Shown in pieces: positions 44,777 through 58,224 of a DNA stretch of 64,000 bases. A program made the position numbers and the translations under genes. How positions within the stretch are numbered: the first letter of the stretch is position 1; the number at the start of each line of letters is the position of its first letter. Source of the stretch: Rotaria sp. Silwood1. Taxonomy: Eukaryota; Rotifera; Eurotatoria; Philodinida; Philodinidae. The stretch lies in contig CAJNOP010000327.1 of assembly GCA_905250075.1 (NCBI GenBank), forward strand, positions 69,849 through 133,848. The letters run 5' to 3'. The notes beneath the pieces were generated by a model. It was not told the DNA's origin. It was given only the letters and a program-made list of their open reading frames with translations, and made no database searches.

Positions 44777-46559
44777 TACATTATAAACGAAATTATATCG
44801 TTATATATTATGAAATTTCTTTCAATAAATACAGATTTCACAGAATTTTTATTGAAATTTTACTCATGAATAGGTGTCTAATGAATAAAAATATCGATAA
44901 AAAAAATCACTTTTTTTTCTTAGCTCAAAAACTTCAGATTTAGTAGAGAATTCTTATCTGATCATTTTTGTAAAAATAAAAAAAAATAAAAAAGTTTTTC
45001 GATTTCTACAATATTGATACTCATAAATATGAGAGTTCAATTTCGGATTGAAGAGGTAGAGGTTGAATTCTTCAATTAGATCGATGTCGGATTGAAATTC
45101 TTATTAATGAATTTGCCATAGGGTAATGACATTTCATCATCAACAATCGAATTAAGCGAAATTTCGAATGGTTAACTATTCTATTGAAATAATTCTTATG
45201 GTATATAAAACTCTCCATAAATTTATCGATCAACTAATCATTATATTATTCCTTCTTAATTCATTAATAAAAATTTCAAGACAATATGAATCTACAGATT
45301 AATTCAAGTTTTAAAAGTCAATTCGGATGTCAATATATATATTTAGATGAAATTTAAGTTCATTAAAAATTTATATTAATCAACTATAATCTATATTTTA
45401 ATTGTATATAGTTTTTTGTGTTTTGTCTTATATGGAATAGAATTTCATATGATTGTTCGTCTGAAATTCTATAGCAAAAATTAGTTTCTAATCAATGTAA
45501 ATAATACTTGTCTAAACAACAAATGAATATCGATTTTTTTTTTTAATTTTTTATCAAATAAAAAAAAAACATAAGAAAATATTTTTGATTAAAACAAAAT
45601 TTCTACAATTATATTCAAATGTCCTTGACGACCTGGATTTATCTATCGATTGTATAATCAAATCAATGTCAATGAACAGTTGTCTCTCTAACGATCACTT
45701 TGTATATAAACAGATAGATCTCGTGCGTGTTCCTGTGTCATCTATACTTATATGCTATCGTAATATCTGTTATTTTCCTCTCTCTCTCTCTCCCTCACAA
45801 ATACATACTATTTCCATATCTTTATTTTCTTTCATTTTACTTTTTCTTTTATACACACCACGTCACTATTTCTTTTACATCATACTATCATTCTTTCTTG
45901 GTGTGGTGTTGTGTGTGCATGTTATTTTGTTTTTTTTTTTTGTTTTATAGTTGTCTATTTGCCCATATATACATTTGATTTTCGTCGACGTTGTGTTGTG
46001 GCACATACACATCACTATTTCATTTTCGCTCTATTGTCTATCCCTGATACGCACACGCGCATGTCAAAAAGATAAGCATTTTATTATTAGCATGTTCAAA
46101 TGGGCAACTATTAATAAGACTTATATTTATACTCATCAATTGAATTACAATAAACAAATAAATCCTAAAGACAACAATAAGAAAATTTTAAGTAAGTTGA
46201 GTTTTTTTTTTATTAATAATTGAGAAAAATATATTTAATAAGAAAAATCTGATCATTTTCGGAAATAGAATAAAGATAAAGAAGAAGAAAAAAAAAAAAA
46301 AAAGAAATCTATGGAGGAGGCTTCTAATGACCATGTATGAGATAGGTCATGATATTTACGCATGCTGAGAACTAAAACACATACGTACACATTTGTTGGA
46401 CGATCTTGAAACATCGCCTATTGTCGTCACTCACTTTTTACATATATATATATGAGTACGTTGTAGCAATAACAACAACAAAAAACAACAACGTCATTCT
46501 GTGATAAGACATAATCAGCAGGCAAAGTATTTGAACGCTTGTATATATAAACATAGAAA

Positions 46560-47330
46560 TATGACAGCTGTATAAAGTAGTCCCATTGTCTTACTTCTTT
46601 CTTTTCTCTGTTTTTTTTTTGCTATTTGATGGTGACGTTAGCCATCACTTAGCAATAGAATAATTCTTTTTTAGCGTGTTATACCCTGTGGGATTTTGAC
46701 TGCTGTCAAAGCAAGAATAGCAATAGCAGCCGCTACCGATAATGAGACAATACCATTTGGTCTAAAGGCATATAATTGTTGTTGAATCCAAAAAAGCATA
46801 TAAAACAAAAAAAAAAAAACTTTTGTTCCTATCTATCTATCTGACATTCGATGCATGCTGTCACATTTATGTCAAATCTCGTCTTTGAGATTTCGATTTG
46901 TGCAATTATCAATCATACTTCATATTGACATACACACATCTTTGACAGTCCGTTGTCTTGTCTATTTGACATATCTTCTTGTTCTTTCTTATACATGTTG
47001 TTATTTTAACTGATGATGCGCTGCCCGAAAGATACATGTTTTTCCGATTTGCTTCTTACTGCTAGAAGCGTTGATAATGGTAGGTTAAGGTTGTACACAG
47101 TGATGCTGATATTGTCATTGTGTCTGTAAGCTTGTGGGAGGCAAGCAAAAAAAAAATAATTGAGAGGAAAAAAAAATAGAAGACAATGTAAAAGAAGATA
47201 TTCATCACTGAATTATGGATTTGTATTGTTCTTGTCTCTCTCTCTATATATATATATTTCATCGATGATAAAAATACTGTCTATCTCTCCCACTCCCCCT
47301 CTCTCTCTCTCTCTTGTTTGATGTCAATGT
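46560..47330. promoter_or_regulatory. Cluster of TGTCA/TGACA (TALE-type) sites
   Basis: About ten TGTCA or TGACA pentamers occur in ~770 bases, including TGACAGCTG (46562), CTGTCAAAG (46704), GCTGTCACATTTATGTCAAA (46857-46876) and TTGACAGTCC (46942). TGTCA is the core bound by TGIF/Meis-type TALE homeodomains. The base composition would predict only one or two. Regulatory use is inferred. Confidence 0.3.
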
Positions 47331-47949
47331 AATCACTAGTGGTAACGCGCGTAAAAGATCACATCCGTGAGGATACATATTGATGAGCATTACGAGAAAG
47401 AAACATATAGAAAAAAGAAATATCGAGTAAGTCGTATATATATATAAAAGAATAAATCAAATTATTGAGGTGAGTAAGATTTCTAAAAAAAAAAAAAACA
47501 ATTTGTATCATATTGCTTTAAATTTATAACATATGTTCGATTATATTTATATTTCGATTAATAACAAAAAGATTTTTGACTTTATCATTAATTTGTATTT
47601 AATTAATATGATCAACAAAGAAATAAATATTTGATGTTTTTTTTTTGTTGTTATTATTATTAACATATTGAATAGTATTTGTCAATTTTTAGTAATAGAA
47701 ATATATGAGTATCAAATAACATTATATATGTTGTTATTCGAACAGTTTTTTTTTTCTTCTTCTTCTTTTCTCTTTTTTTATTAAGCTTTCAAAAAAGTGT
47801 CAACTGTTCTTTATATGTTTTTGACGTTTTTTCAGAATTTGTTCTTCTATTTTCTTTTTCATCTTGTCTTTGGCTTACCGTCATATAATCAAAGAGCAAA
47901 CATTAGAGAGTAAGAGAAAGAGCTTGTTGACAGAAGAGAAAAGAAGCCT

Positions 47950-47957
<8 letters not shown>

Positions 47958-47986
<29 letters not shown>
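47958..47986. repeat. (GA)n microsatellite
   Basis: An uninterrupted alternating GA tract of about 30 bases; it generates the RERERE peptide in the overlapping ORF. Confidence 0.95.
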
Positions 47987-47987
<1 letters not shown>

Positions 47988-50900
47988 AAAAAAAAAATAG
48001 AAAACGTCAACGAATGAAAAGTTACTGTGTATATATGGCACGAGTTTATGCGTCAATCGGATGATGACAACTGGTTAGTTATATTCGACAATATTGAGTA
48101 AATTCCTTGTTCATCATCATAAAATATGTCTATCTATCTAGATATGTATATATACATGTACTTTTGTGGTAGAGGCAGGGAAACAGCTGTTAATACAATA
48201 CGAAGAAATGATCTTGCCGTTGTTCGACATTCATTGAAGTAATGATGTACGATTAGTTGTGACGATGATGGTGCCTTCTTCTTTTCTTTTTTTCACTCAG
48301 CTGATTGAATGGGTTCTTTCTCAGTTTTTTTCTTCTTCTTCGTCTACTATTACTAATTGTTATTGATGAAAAGCGAATTAACATTGGCCCAAATCAATTA
48401 TAGTGATGTGTATGTGTACGCAAAACAGGCAGAAGAAAAACGCGAAGTTCTGTTATGTAGGAAGGAGATAAGAAATATGGGAATGATGACAGACTGTTAG
48501 CTTAAAGAGAGTAGTAGTCTCTTAACATCCTCTATAAACTACCTTAAACACTATGAATAATTTCTATTTAATCAAATATATGTACATATATATACATAGA
48601 GAGAGAGAGAGGTAAACAAAAAGAATATATATATATATTACATCTATGTATAATTGAAGTTAAATGGTATTTTACCTCGAGCTCTCTTTCTATTGACGTT
48701 TCATTTTTTTTCTCATGCGAGAAAAAAAAAAGAAGCAAAAAGACAGAAACAGTTGAACATACCCCAAGGGTATAATATGTATTTACTCTTGTGATGGTAG
48801 TATAGGTTTATGTTTCTTTTTTTCTTTTTTTTCTTTTTTGCTTAGTGACATAATGAGTGGATAGTCTCTTCTTTCTATTTTCTATCACATATGACAATCG
48901 TTGACATTTTGAAATAGTTAATAGTCCTTTGGGGAAAAAATACATAACTATACAACAATTGTAACTATCTTTATTATAATTGTTTTTAATACAAACGAAT
49001 GAATCATCAACTATATATATATAAGGTCGATTCAATTGCATATGATAAATGAGATAGAGAAATGATTCGGAAAAATATGTTTTGTTAGTTTTATTTTGAC
49101 TTGATCAAAAAAACGATATAGCAATTTACGATAAATTGCTTTTCAAGTAGAGAAAAATCAAAAAAAAAAGAAAAAAGAAAGAAACAGTGCTTTTTTTTTC
49201 TTTCTCATCCCACTTGTTCACTCATTTATTTGCGTTTGTTGTGTATATATCATTTGTCCTATTGTTGTCCATGTAATCACATTGTATATATGTGTATATA
49301 TATATATGCAATACTTGACAGTTTTGACATGTATTATCTATGCCTATGCGTAAATCTGAATCTAGGATGTCGTGTGTGAATATATTCGTATTACTTCGTC
49401 ACATTCCATTACACACTTACATTCTTTTGTTGTCGGTCTTCGCTTCTTCACACTCTGATTAAATGAGTATTGAGTCTCTCTATACGTATGTATATATATA
49501 TATATGTGTGTGTGTCAGAAACCTTACTTAGTTATACATAGATGCACGCACATGGATAGATCGAATTTGAAGTGTGTTGCTGTTTACTCTAGCTAATTTC
49601 CTTCGAGCATTTAAAAACATCGAACTCTTTCTTCTTATTGATTCAATTAGATAGAATGTAGAGATGTGACAAATTCCATTTTTTTCTCGTTTCTCTCTCT
49701 TTTTTTTTTTTTGTTTTATACTTTCAACTCATAAAATAAAAGAAGGTAGTCATAATCCAATTCAGACCGCTATGAATAAAAGAAATAAGAGAAAGGAATG
49801 ATGAAGAACAATAAAACGTCAAAAGAAAGAAAGCATATGCACTCTAAAAAAAGAAAGAGAGAGAGAGAGAAAAAGCGAGGGAGATATGCAGTAGTAGATA
49901 ACAAGATTTGACAATAGACAGACATATAAACGTAAGTTTTTTTTTTTCTTTAGTTTCTTTTTCTTTTTTTTTTCGTGCAAAACAGGTTGTGTTATTTAGC
50001 GAAATAAGAAAAAAAAAAAGGAACTATGAGAATTATATATCTATTGAGTATGTTTGCATGTTTCTTTCATCTTAGCAGGAAATCTAAAAATCTGATTGAC
50101 ACATTGACTAATTTTTAGCAACGAAAAACAAAAAAAAAACTAGCAATAGTTCGTTTCCTGCTGTGTGTTTATGAATATTTTTTTGTGTTTCTATTATTGT
50201 TTATCCTATTCTTTATTTTAGTTTTTTTTTGCTCTAGATTTTTTCCATCGATCATCTCTTCAACAAGATATATATATACATACATTAGACAAACTTATGT
50301 TATTTCTTTCTTTTTTTTCTCTCTAAATGGATATTGAAACAAGTAGTTCCTTCTTTTTATGATGATTGATATCTGTAAACAGCTGTTGAGGTGTTGATAT
50401 GAATGCACAGACTTAATTAGTGTTGATAGATTCCTTTTTTTTTTGTTTCTCTTTGCTGTCTTCGTCTTCTTAAAGAGAGAGACAACGAAACGAGCAAAAG
50501 GAAATATTTATTATATGAGAAGAATAACGTTGAAAGCTTCGCTTAAGACTTTAATCTAAAATTGGAATTGAATATAATCTTTCGATAGATTTCAATCCTA
50601 TAATTTGTATCAATATGTTGATATGTATTTGATCAATGAGTACGCATACACACATAACGAAAAGCAGTGATTTTTTTTTTTTTTTTCGTCGATTCATTTT
50701 CTCATCCGATCGATATCATACATATCAAATTAATCATTTTCGCTGTTGAATAAGGTGACGTCGTATATCTTATCTTGTTTCGATTATATGAAGAAGAAGA
50801 GAGAGAGAATACGTATGTGTATGTGTGTGAACAATAACAATAAAGTAGTCGAGGAAAAGGATAGGTTAATGACAATCAAGTAAGTTTTTGTATTCTCTTC

Positions 50901-51423
50901 TTTCCTATTATCGTTATAACTATCAGAAAAAGATGTGCAATGGAATAAGTTCGTAATAGATGACATCTGTCTTTCGACACAAAATTGATAAGACCACCTT
51001 AATTTATCTTCATTTTTTTTTTCACTATATACTTTCTATCAGTTGAGTTTTTTTTTTTTTTCTCTTTTTGGTATATAGTATGAGAATAAATTTAGCATCA
51101 AGAAAATATTGTTCTTTTTTCTCTTATAAAACAATCATATGGTAATTATGAAACGTTCTTAGTTCTGACTTAAGCCATCTGTATTTGATTCCCGACTATG
51201 ACTTTAAAAAAAAAAAAAAAACATGCATAGAATCAAAAAAAAGAAGAAGAAGAAGAAAAGACGACACGCACATACACATACATACAACATGCATTCTCAG
51301 ATAGTGTAAGATAAGAAAGACATTTTTTTATATCGTACATTACACTCGACATATCATTCATATCGTCTTTAAATTATGAAAATAATTCATTTTTATTTTT
51401 TTTTTATTTTTTTAGAATATTCA

Positions 51424-52492
51424 ATGATTGATCATTCACACGATTCTTCACATTATCAAACAATGACAAATCTATCTTCATCATCGACAATAAATTATAA
51501 TCATCATCATCATGATCTTCTTTATCCTTCATCTATTTATCATCATTCATCTGAAGTTATTGTTAGTCCACATCGTTCATCACTTATGGTACATTCTAAT
51601 CAACAACATAAACAACGAAATCATAATATTGAACAAACAGATTCGGATTGTGATCATGATAGTTCATCATCATCATCAATAACAAATTCATCTAAATTAA
51701 AAAAACGACGAGCTAATTTACCAAAAGATAGTGTAAGACAAAAAAAACATTTTTCTTCAATATTATTCGAAACCATTAATATTACCTTTTTTCTTTCGAT
51801 GTTTTTGTACAATTAATATATTTTTTAATATTTTCTTCTCTTAATAGGTTCGTATACTTAAAAATTGGCTTTATGAACATCGTTATAATGCCTATCCAAC
51901 AGATGATGAAAAAGCAAATTTATCTCATCGTGCTGATTTATCAATAAATCAAGTTTGTAATTGGTTTATTAATGCACGTCGTCGTATATTACCTGATTTA
52001 TTAAAAAAAGAAGGTACAGATCCAAAAAAATTTACTATATCAAGACGTTTTTCACGTGATCAAAAACGTTCATCACCATCATTATCAGCAATATGTTCGA
52101 CAAGTGGTGAAAATACATCAAATGAAACAACAACAACAACAACAACATCAACAGAAGTAAATCTTCTTGTTGAACGAAGTTCATCACCATCATTAATATT
52201 AACAAATAATTCAAATGTTCTTAATAAACAATCATCATTATCTTCTAATGAATCTAATTCTATACCACGATCTAATGTTCTATTAAAATCTATACGTGAT
52301 TCAACTGTTATTAATTTAATATCAAGTGATCAACAAACATGTATTGTTCGTTCAAATGATACATCAACAATGACAAATACTAATACAACTGGTGATCTAG
52401 CCGGTTTTCAACTTCTTGTTGATGTAGCTGTTAAAGAACTACATCGAATACAACAAGATGGTAATAGTAGTCTACCGCTACTTTGCAACTAG
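51424..52492 (+). CDS. TGIF: TGIF-type TALE homeobox transcription factor
   Basis: Two exons (51424-51732 and 51848-52492) give 317 residues. The N-terminal ~90 residues are His/Ser-rich. The TALE homeodomain (about 92-155) begins [11 protein letters not shown] and continues across the intron with [20 protein letters not shown], which carries the three-residue AYP loop extension. Helix 3 is [19 protein letters not shown] with Ile at position 50, and the TGIF-specific extension [10 protein letters not shown] follows. The C-terminus has [16 protein letters not shown], matching the conserved TGIF tail. TGIF proteins bind TGTCA, repress retinoid and TGF-beta/SMAD target genes, and act in the nucleus. 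A splice acceptor at 51414-51415 lies just before the chosen ATG, so a leader or upstream exon is likely. A late GATG|GTAATAG could be an alternative donor near 52461. Confidence 0.93.
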
Positions 52493-54365
52493 TTTTTTTT
52501 GTGTCTTCCTATATCTTTTTTTTTTGTCTTTTCCCTATGCCAGAAAAAAAAAAAAAAAGAACATCAGCCATTTTCTTTTTCTTCAACTTCTGTCTTGTTT
52601 TTTTTTTTTTCTTGTGTAAACAGTATGTTTTCATTTTTTTTTTTCATTCTCTTCTTTTAGAAGGGTTTTGTTTTTCGTTTTCTCTTTTTTTTTTATGTTC
52701 ATGGTGCTTTAGTTCATTCATGAGATGAGGAATAAACAAAACATATATATTATATATACATATATATTTATATATTTATATATATATGTATGTCAAAAAA
52801 TGATGTAGATATACAATGTCTTGTGTCAAATATTGGCTAATGTGATTTTCTTTCTCTCTTCTTTTTTTTTTTTTTTTTTTTTGTTGGCTCTCTTATATTG
52901 ACAACGCGCCTTGTTGTCAAATCAATTAAGAATAACAGCTATATGTTCTTCCGAAAGACTTAACCATACATAGAAATGTATTGTTTTCTCTCTAAACAGA
53001 AGAATGAGTACATACAAAAAAAAAAAAGATTGTTTATATTGCTAGTCAATTAAAAGGGCAAAAACGCCTTTTGTCTAGTTGTTTGCTTGTTCTTTTTTTG
53101 ACTAAGTAGATTAATTTGATTGATTGATACTTCATATCCATCAATATTTGAAAATTCTTTATTACTAAAGTATTTTGTTGTTTGATCTTATTTGATTGAA
53201 AAATATATCTATGATAAAAATGAATATGATGAGATGAATGATCATTTATGTGTTTAATTATGTGCTCTAATAATATGAATGATGAGACACATATAGAAAA
53301 CACGTTTGAATGGAATGCGTCGATGATTATCGTTCAAGTTCATTGTTATTCGCTCGATTACACTGCATATTCATTGTATGTTTATCATCGTTTGATGACA
53401 GCCGATCAATCGTAAATAGAAGAAACATCATGTCATCATAGAAAAATATGCATCAAAAGTCTAGTCTGATAGATAGTTTGACGTCATTAAGTAATTTTTG
53501 TTTTTTTTTCTTATGTATTGTTTAAACGTTTTGTTTTTATTTTGTTGATAAGAAAAAAAATGAATATTGACAATAAACATGATTTATAAATGAATGTGTA
53601 TATATATATATATCAAAAAACGAAAACAAAAGAAATCATCTCAATATAATCGATTATGTATACTTCGTATGCTATTTGATTTATTTCATCCATTTATAAT
53701 AATCATCTAGTTTGCACTAATCAAAACATAATATTGACGTTATTTTGTTTTTTTTTTCCTACTCAATAATATTTAGTTCTAGTCATATATTATACTTATA
53801 TAAATACATATAAAAGTTCAAATAAAATCATTGGTTAAACAATATAATAATAATGTAATTATTCAAAATATTATCATTATCTATTTAAATTATTATTAAG
53901 GATTTCTTTAATGTCAATAGATATGACTTATATTTTTCAAATATTTGTTAAGCAAGTTGTATAATTTTTAATATATATGATGGTTCTTTTTCCTAGATAT
54001 ATTATTATGAAAATAAATCGAACAATTAAGAATATAGATTCATTAAATAATTTATACTTATAACTAAGAACATGAAAGATAAAAAAAAAAAACAAAGAAT
54101 GCTTTTCATATTAATACTTTCTTTTTCCTTGGATGTAATAATAAAATGTTATTTACCAATGAAGCTTGAAATAGATAATAATATCCAGTTTGAGAATTAT
54201 ACAACTTACTAAGATGATGTCGATGAAATTATGTTGTATACGATATGAATACGAATCACTCACGATGATGATAAAAATCGTTTTAAATCATTGTAAATAA
54301 TCGAAATAGATAATAATAATAATTGTCGTTTTATATATAATTTGTGTTTGTCAGTTAGTATTTTA

Positions 54366-54483
54366 GTGGGCACAGTATTACGACTGTATTTTATCATACT
54401 GTATATCCATTGATAACGAACTGAAAATCGAGTGTCAGATCATTGATGATATGATGAAATACAGTCATAATATAATGTCCATC
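54366..54483. mobile_element. Small MITE (~118 bp)
   Basis: The terminal inverted repeats share a core ATTACGACTGTATTTTATCAT on the left (given here as ACGACTGTATTTTATCAT) and ATGATGAAATACAGTCAT on the right. The loop is ~50 bases. Superfamily not assigned. Confidence 0.6.
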
Positions 54484-55906
54484 AAAAAAGAAAAAACAAC
54501 TATCTGAAACGGCTGTCTATGACCGTACTTATTCGACCTGAAATACTTTTTTTTTTATATCCTATGTATGCTCTATTTTTATCAGATAGAATTGTCAAGC
54601 ATCACTCTGATATACAGATATATATACGGTATGTAAATCGTCAGTTTACGCACCATATTGTTCGATTAGAGAAATTTAAAATTTAAAAGATTTTCTAAGT
54701 TTTTTTTTTTTCTATATATTTTACAATTTTTCACACACGAATATAAATCGATTCGATGAAATACTGAAGTATCCAATTGAATTATAGAAGACGATTAGAT
54801 TATTTATAGTATTCTTATTAATAAATTTTAATTTGATATCAAATTTGTTATTTATATCTATTTGAAATCATAGACTTAAGCTTCTACAAAAAATATTTTT
54901 ATTCATTCTATATTTAATTTCAAGGACAAAAGGGGTAAAATAAAATCATTTTTCTTTTATTTTTGTCTATTGCGTTATTTTGAAAACAAAATAAATTTCA
55001 TTAAATAATATTTTACTTCATTTTATGAATCATTTGAAGCTTAATGTTTATGACACATTCTTTTTTCTTTTTTGTGTGTTCTAAATTGAGAACTTGAAAT
55101 TTTTTTTTTTTAATAGACATTCTTTTGTAGTTGATGTAATGCTAAAGGAAAACACAATTATTCAACATACATGAGAAGGTTATCACTCTATTAGAGTAAA
55201 TGAATGATGAGAAAATCTTTTCATTATGAATCAATAGTAGAAAAAATATTTTCCTAAGTTTCCACTGTGTTACATCTATTTGACTGAATGAGTCATAACT
55301 TATATATTATGTATTTCCTAAATTATGTAAGATGTTTTTCTAAAAAGAAAACTAATATTCAATATACAAATGTAGTTCTTTTATTATGTTCATGAGAAAT
55401 GAGAAAACAAACAAAATAATCGAGATGTTTATTTCGAAATGAAAGAGAGAGAGAGAGAGAGTTTCTTTCGATTTTCATTTGAAATGTTTTTTGAATTTCG
55501 TATTTTTAATTTAATTTTTGTATTCGATATACATTTCGAAGTGTTCTTTATCTCCTGAACAGATTTCAAGAGTTAATATATATATAACTATACAGCAGAA
55601 AAACATTAAAATTTACATATTATTTCATTGTTTTTGAACAAAACATAATAGAAAATACTTCTTGTTACTCAATCACAGTACATCTGATTGAGCTGAAACT
55701 TTCTTTTACTTATGCTAGAAATTAGTTAGAATGTCTAATTCGTTTTTGATTCAAACAAAGATATATTGATGGTTTCTTGTTAGGATTTATAATAAATGAT
55801 CTAGTGGACAAAAAAAAACATACATTATCAAGGATACGCTGATGAGGAAACTGCCGTAACTGTAATCCACTGTTTCAATTCATATAATATTCATAATTAG
55901 GTCTTA

Positions 55907-56527
55907 TGAGGGAACATTTTCAATTGTCAAATCCATTTTGAGTTCGGACTTTGTGCATAAGATAGACCCCAGTAAGGTATGAAAAATTTCAAAAGATTAA
56001 ATCCACTTAGGTCTTAGGTCCAGAGTTATAGGCACTTTACTGAAATTTTAGTCTATGGCATGATATATACCGACAAATTGAATGATGGTATTTCGACCTG
56101 AAATTTTGCCCACAGAGAGGTCTATTGATGAGTGAAATGTCCTGAAAATTTTAGCTAAAAAGAACGTTTTCTTCCCGAGATATTAAAGTCCCAAAAAACA
56201 GAAAATCCTAGCATCTTTTGTCGTATATGAGTCATTTTTGGGACTTTAATATCTCGGAAAGGAAACGTTCTTTTGAGCTGAAATTTTCAGGAGATTTCAC
56301 TCATAAATAGACCTCTCTGTGGGCAAAATCTCAGGTCTAAATACCATCATTCAATTTGTCGGTATATATCATGCCATAGACTAAAATTCCAGTAAAATGT
56401 CTATAACGCTGGACAGAAGACCTAAGCGGATTTAATCTTTTGAGATTTTTTTGATACCTTATTGAGGTCTATCTTATGCACAAAGTTCGACCTCAAAAGG
56501 GATTTGACAGTTGAAAACGTTCCCTCG
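55907..56527. mobile_element. Foldback element (~620 bp)
   Basis: Two ~295-base arms (about 55907-56202 and 56233-56527), reverse complements at high identity, are separated by a ~30-base loop. The outer ends are GAGGGAAC and GTTCCCTC; the inner ends are AAAGTCCCAAAAA and TTTTTGGGACTTT. There is no ORF. Target duplication not identified. Confidence 0.85.
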
Positions 56528-56694
56528 TTAGTAGGACAAGAAAAATCCTAGAAGGTTTCATGTTCATGGATTTATCAGTGTTTTAGAAAATTTTCGACCT
56601 ACTATCGATGTCGTAAGGTCAACTACTCTAATTTATTCTTTTCAAGAGTTATAAATATTTTCGACTAAGTAATAGCTGGTCAGTATGCTTTGTA

Positions 56695-56829
56695 TAGAGT
56701 TTGGGATAGTCAATTAAACTGAGTTAATTGATAATGTTTTCTTTTTGTTTTACAATGATCTGACGTTGAAACGACAAGATTTAGAAAAATCACCAATCGA
56801 CTTAATTTAGTGACCTAACCCAAACTCTA
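56695..56829. mobile_element. TA-flanked MITE (~135 bp)
   Basis: The ends TAGAGTTTGGG and CCCAAACTCTA are perfect inverted repeats with TA on each side (56693-56694, 56830-56831). Weaker symmetry extends ~35 bases inward. It is consistent with a Tc1/mariner-type MITE. Confidence 0.65.
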
Positions 56830-58224
56830 TAAAGTATAGGTTAACCTGTACAGCTCGATTTCAACACTTTCAGAGCTTGTGTAGATCAATAGACAAGTCT
56901 CTTGGCTATGAATTAAGTAAATTAGAAATCATAGGTAGCATTGAATACTTTTTTTTTTCGAAAATCACTGGTCAACAATTACACCAAAAACTGACAAACC
57001 TATTTCAGAAGAGTTTTATTTCCTTCACATTTTGTTTCCTCAAATGGTGATAAACGTAGACTTTTTTATACTCGAAATAATTAGAAAATATCGAAGTACA
57101 TTATATTTTGACGTCGACAATAGCTTTCAATATATTCGGAAAAATAAAACAATGGGATTTTGAAGTGAAATTCCATCCATGGATAGATCTAATAATTCTT
57201 AGAATATTCCTTTGTTTAGATATTGATTTTTTGAAAAAAAAGGCATTTCTCAAAATGAACGTTCTTTTTGGTTGAAACTGTCATGATATTATGAGCACAA
57301 TCTCAAATCAAAACTTCAGTAAAAGGATTATAACTCGGCTACAGCGACCTATAAAGACGAACTCTTTCAAACTTGTTTCTTTCTTATGCACCCTAGTTTT
57401 TATGACCGGAGGTGGTGAAAGAAGAAAGGGTGTACATTCTTCTCTAATAATTGAAAATTATTAATAACTACTATCGTAATATTTATTTTTGAGTTTTGTT
57501 ATCAGGATTAATCCAGTAGACACTGTCAAGATATCTACCTTAGTAATTGGTATATGTTATCAATTGAAAATAAAATAATATATAAAATTCAGACGACCAA
57601 ACGTCATTTTCCTACTATTTTGGTTTCCTTAGTAACATCCTCTAGGAAAATATACAAAGTGCATAGATATGTTAAAGAAAATATTTATTCGATAAAATGT
57701 GAGTTGATAATGAAAGACGATAGGTTTTCTTTTGTCAATGTCGAGCCACATGATAAAATATAGGCTTGAACCTCCCTCCATTTTTCATCATAATGTTTAT
57801 TCTATAATCTTTTTTTTTCTTCTTCTTTAAGTTCTAAATTTATATATAAATGATTCTATTTTAGATTTTGCCTGTGTTCTTTTTTTTTTATTATATCGAA
57901 CGAAAATAATATGATAAGAAAAAAATTTATTATTCATTTGTAGAAATTTTATTTGGTAAATAGGAATTTTCCTTTTTTTGTTTTGTTTTGTTTTCTAGTA
58001 AATAATTATTTATTTTTTTTTTTCAGTTCAATCTTTATTTATTGATTCATCGTTGAGTAAAAAAAAGAAAAAAAAAAAAAAGAAAAACAAATTTTCTTAT
58101 TTGTTTAATATATATCGTTGATTCATTTTTAATATTAGTTGTCAAATTTGTGTGTGTTCCATTTGTTTCGTGTGCCATTCTAATTTTGCCACGATCCAAA
58201 TGTACTTGCTGTTGAGTTTTGGCG

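Larger units (their letters stand above)
44777..51415. other. Long non-coding region upstream of the TGIF-type gene
   Basis: About 6.6 kb with no supported coding sequence. It contains many T-runs, short AT microsatellites, a GA tract (47958-47986), pyrimidine tracts (45780-45795, 47289-47313) and a cluster of TGTCA/TGACA pentamers at about 46560-47330. Cyclase 3' UTR, TGIF promoter, enhancers and any 5' non-coding exon would all be here. ORFs at 45585-46223 and 47864-48064 are low complexity. Confidence 0.6.
52493..58224. other. Long non-coding region between TGIF and WAC
   Basis: About 5.7 kb, AT-rich, with short microsatellites and three small mobile elements listed separately (54366-54483, 55907-56527, 56695-56829). 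A candidate polyadenylation signal AATAAA for TGIF lies at 53572. No coding sequence is supported; the ORFs at 53046-53303 and 57554-57763 have no family match. Confidence 0.55.

Noticed and set aside
45585..46223. Series of hydrophobic ORFs upstream of TGIF
   Set aside because: Pyrimidine-rich low-complexity DNA gives Phe/Leu/Ser-rich peptides in any frame; no conserved domain.
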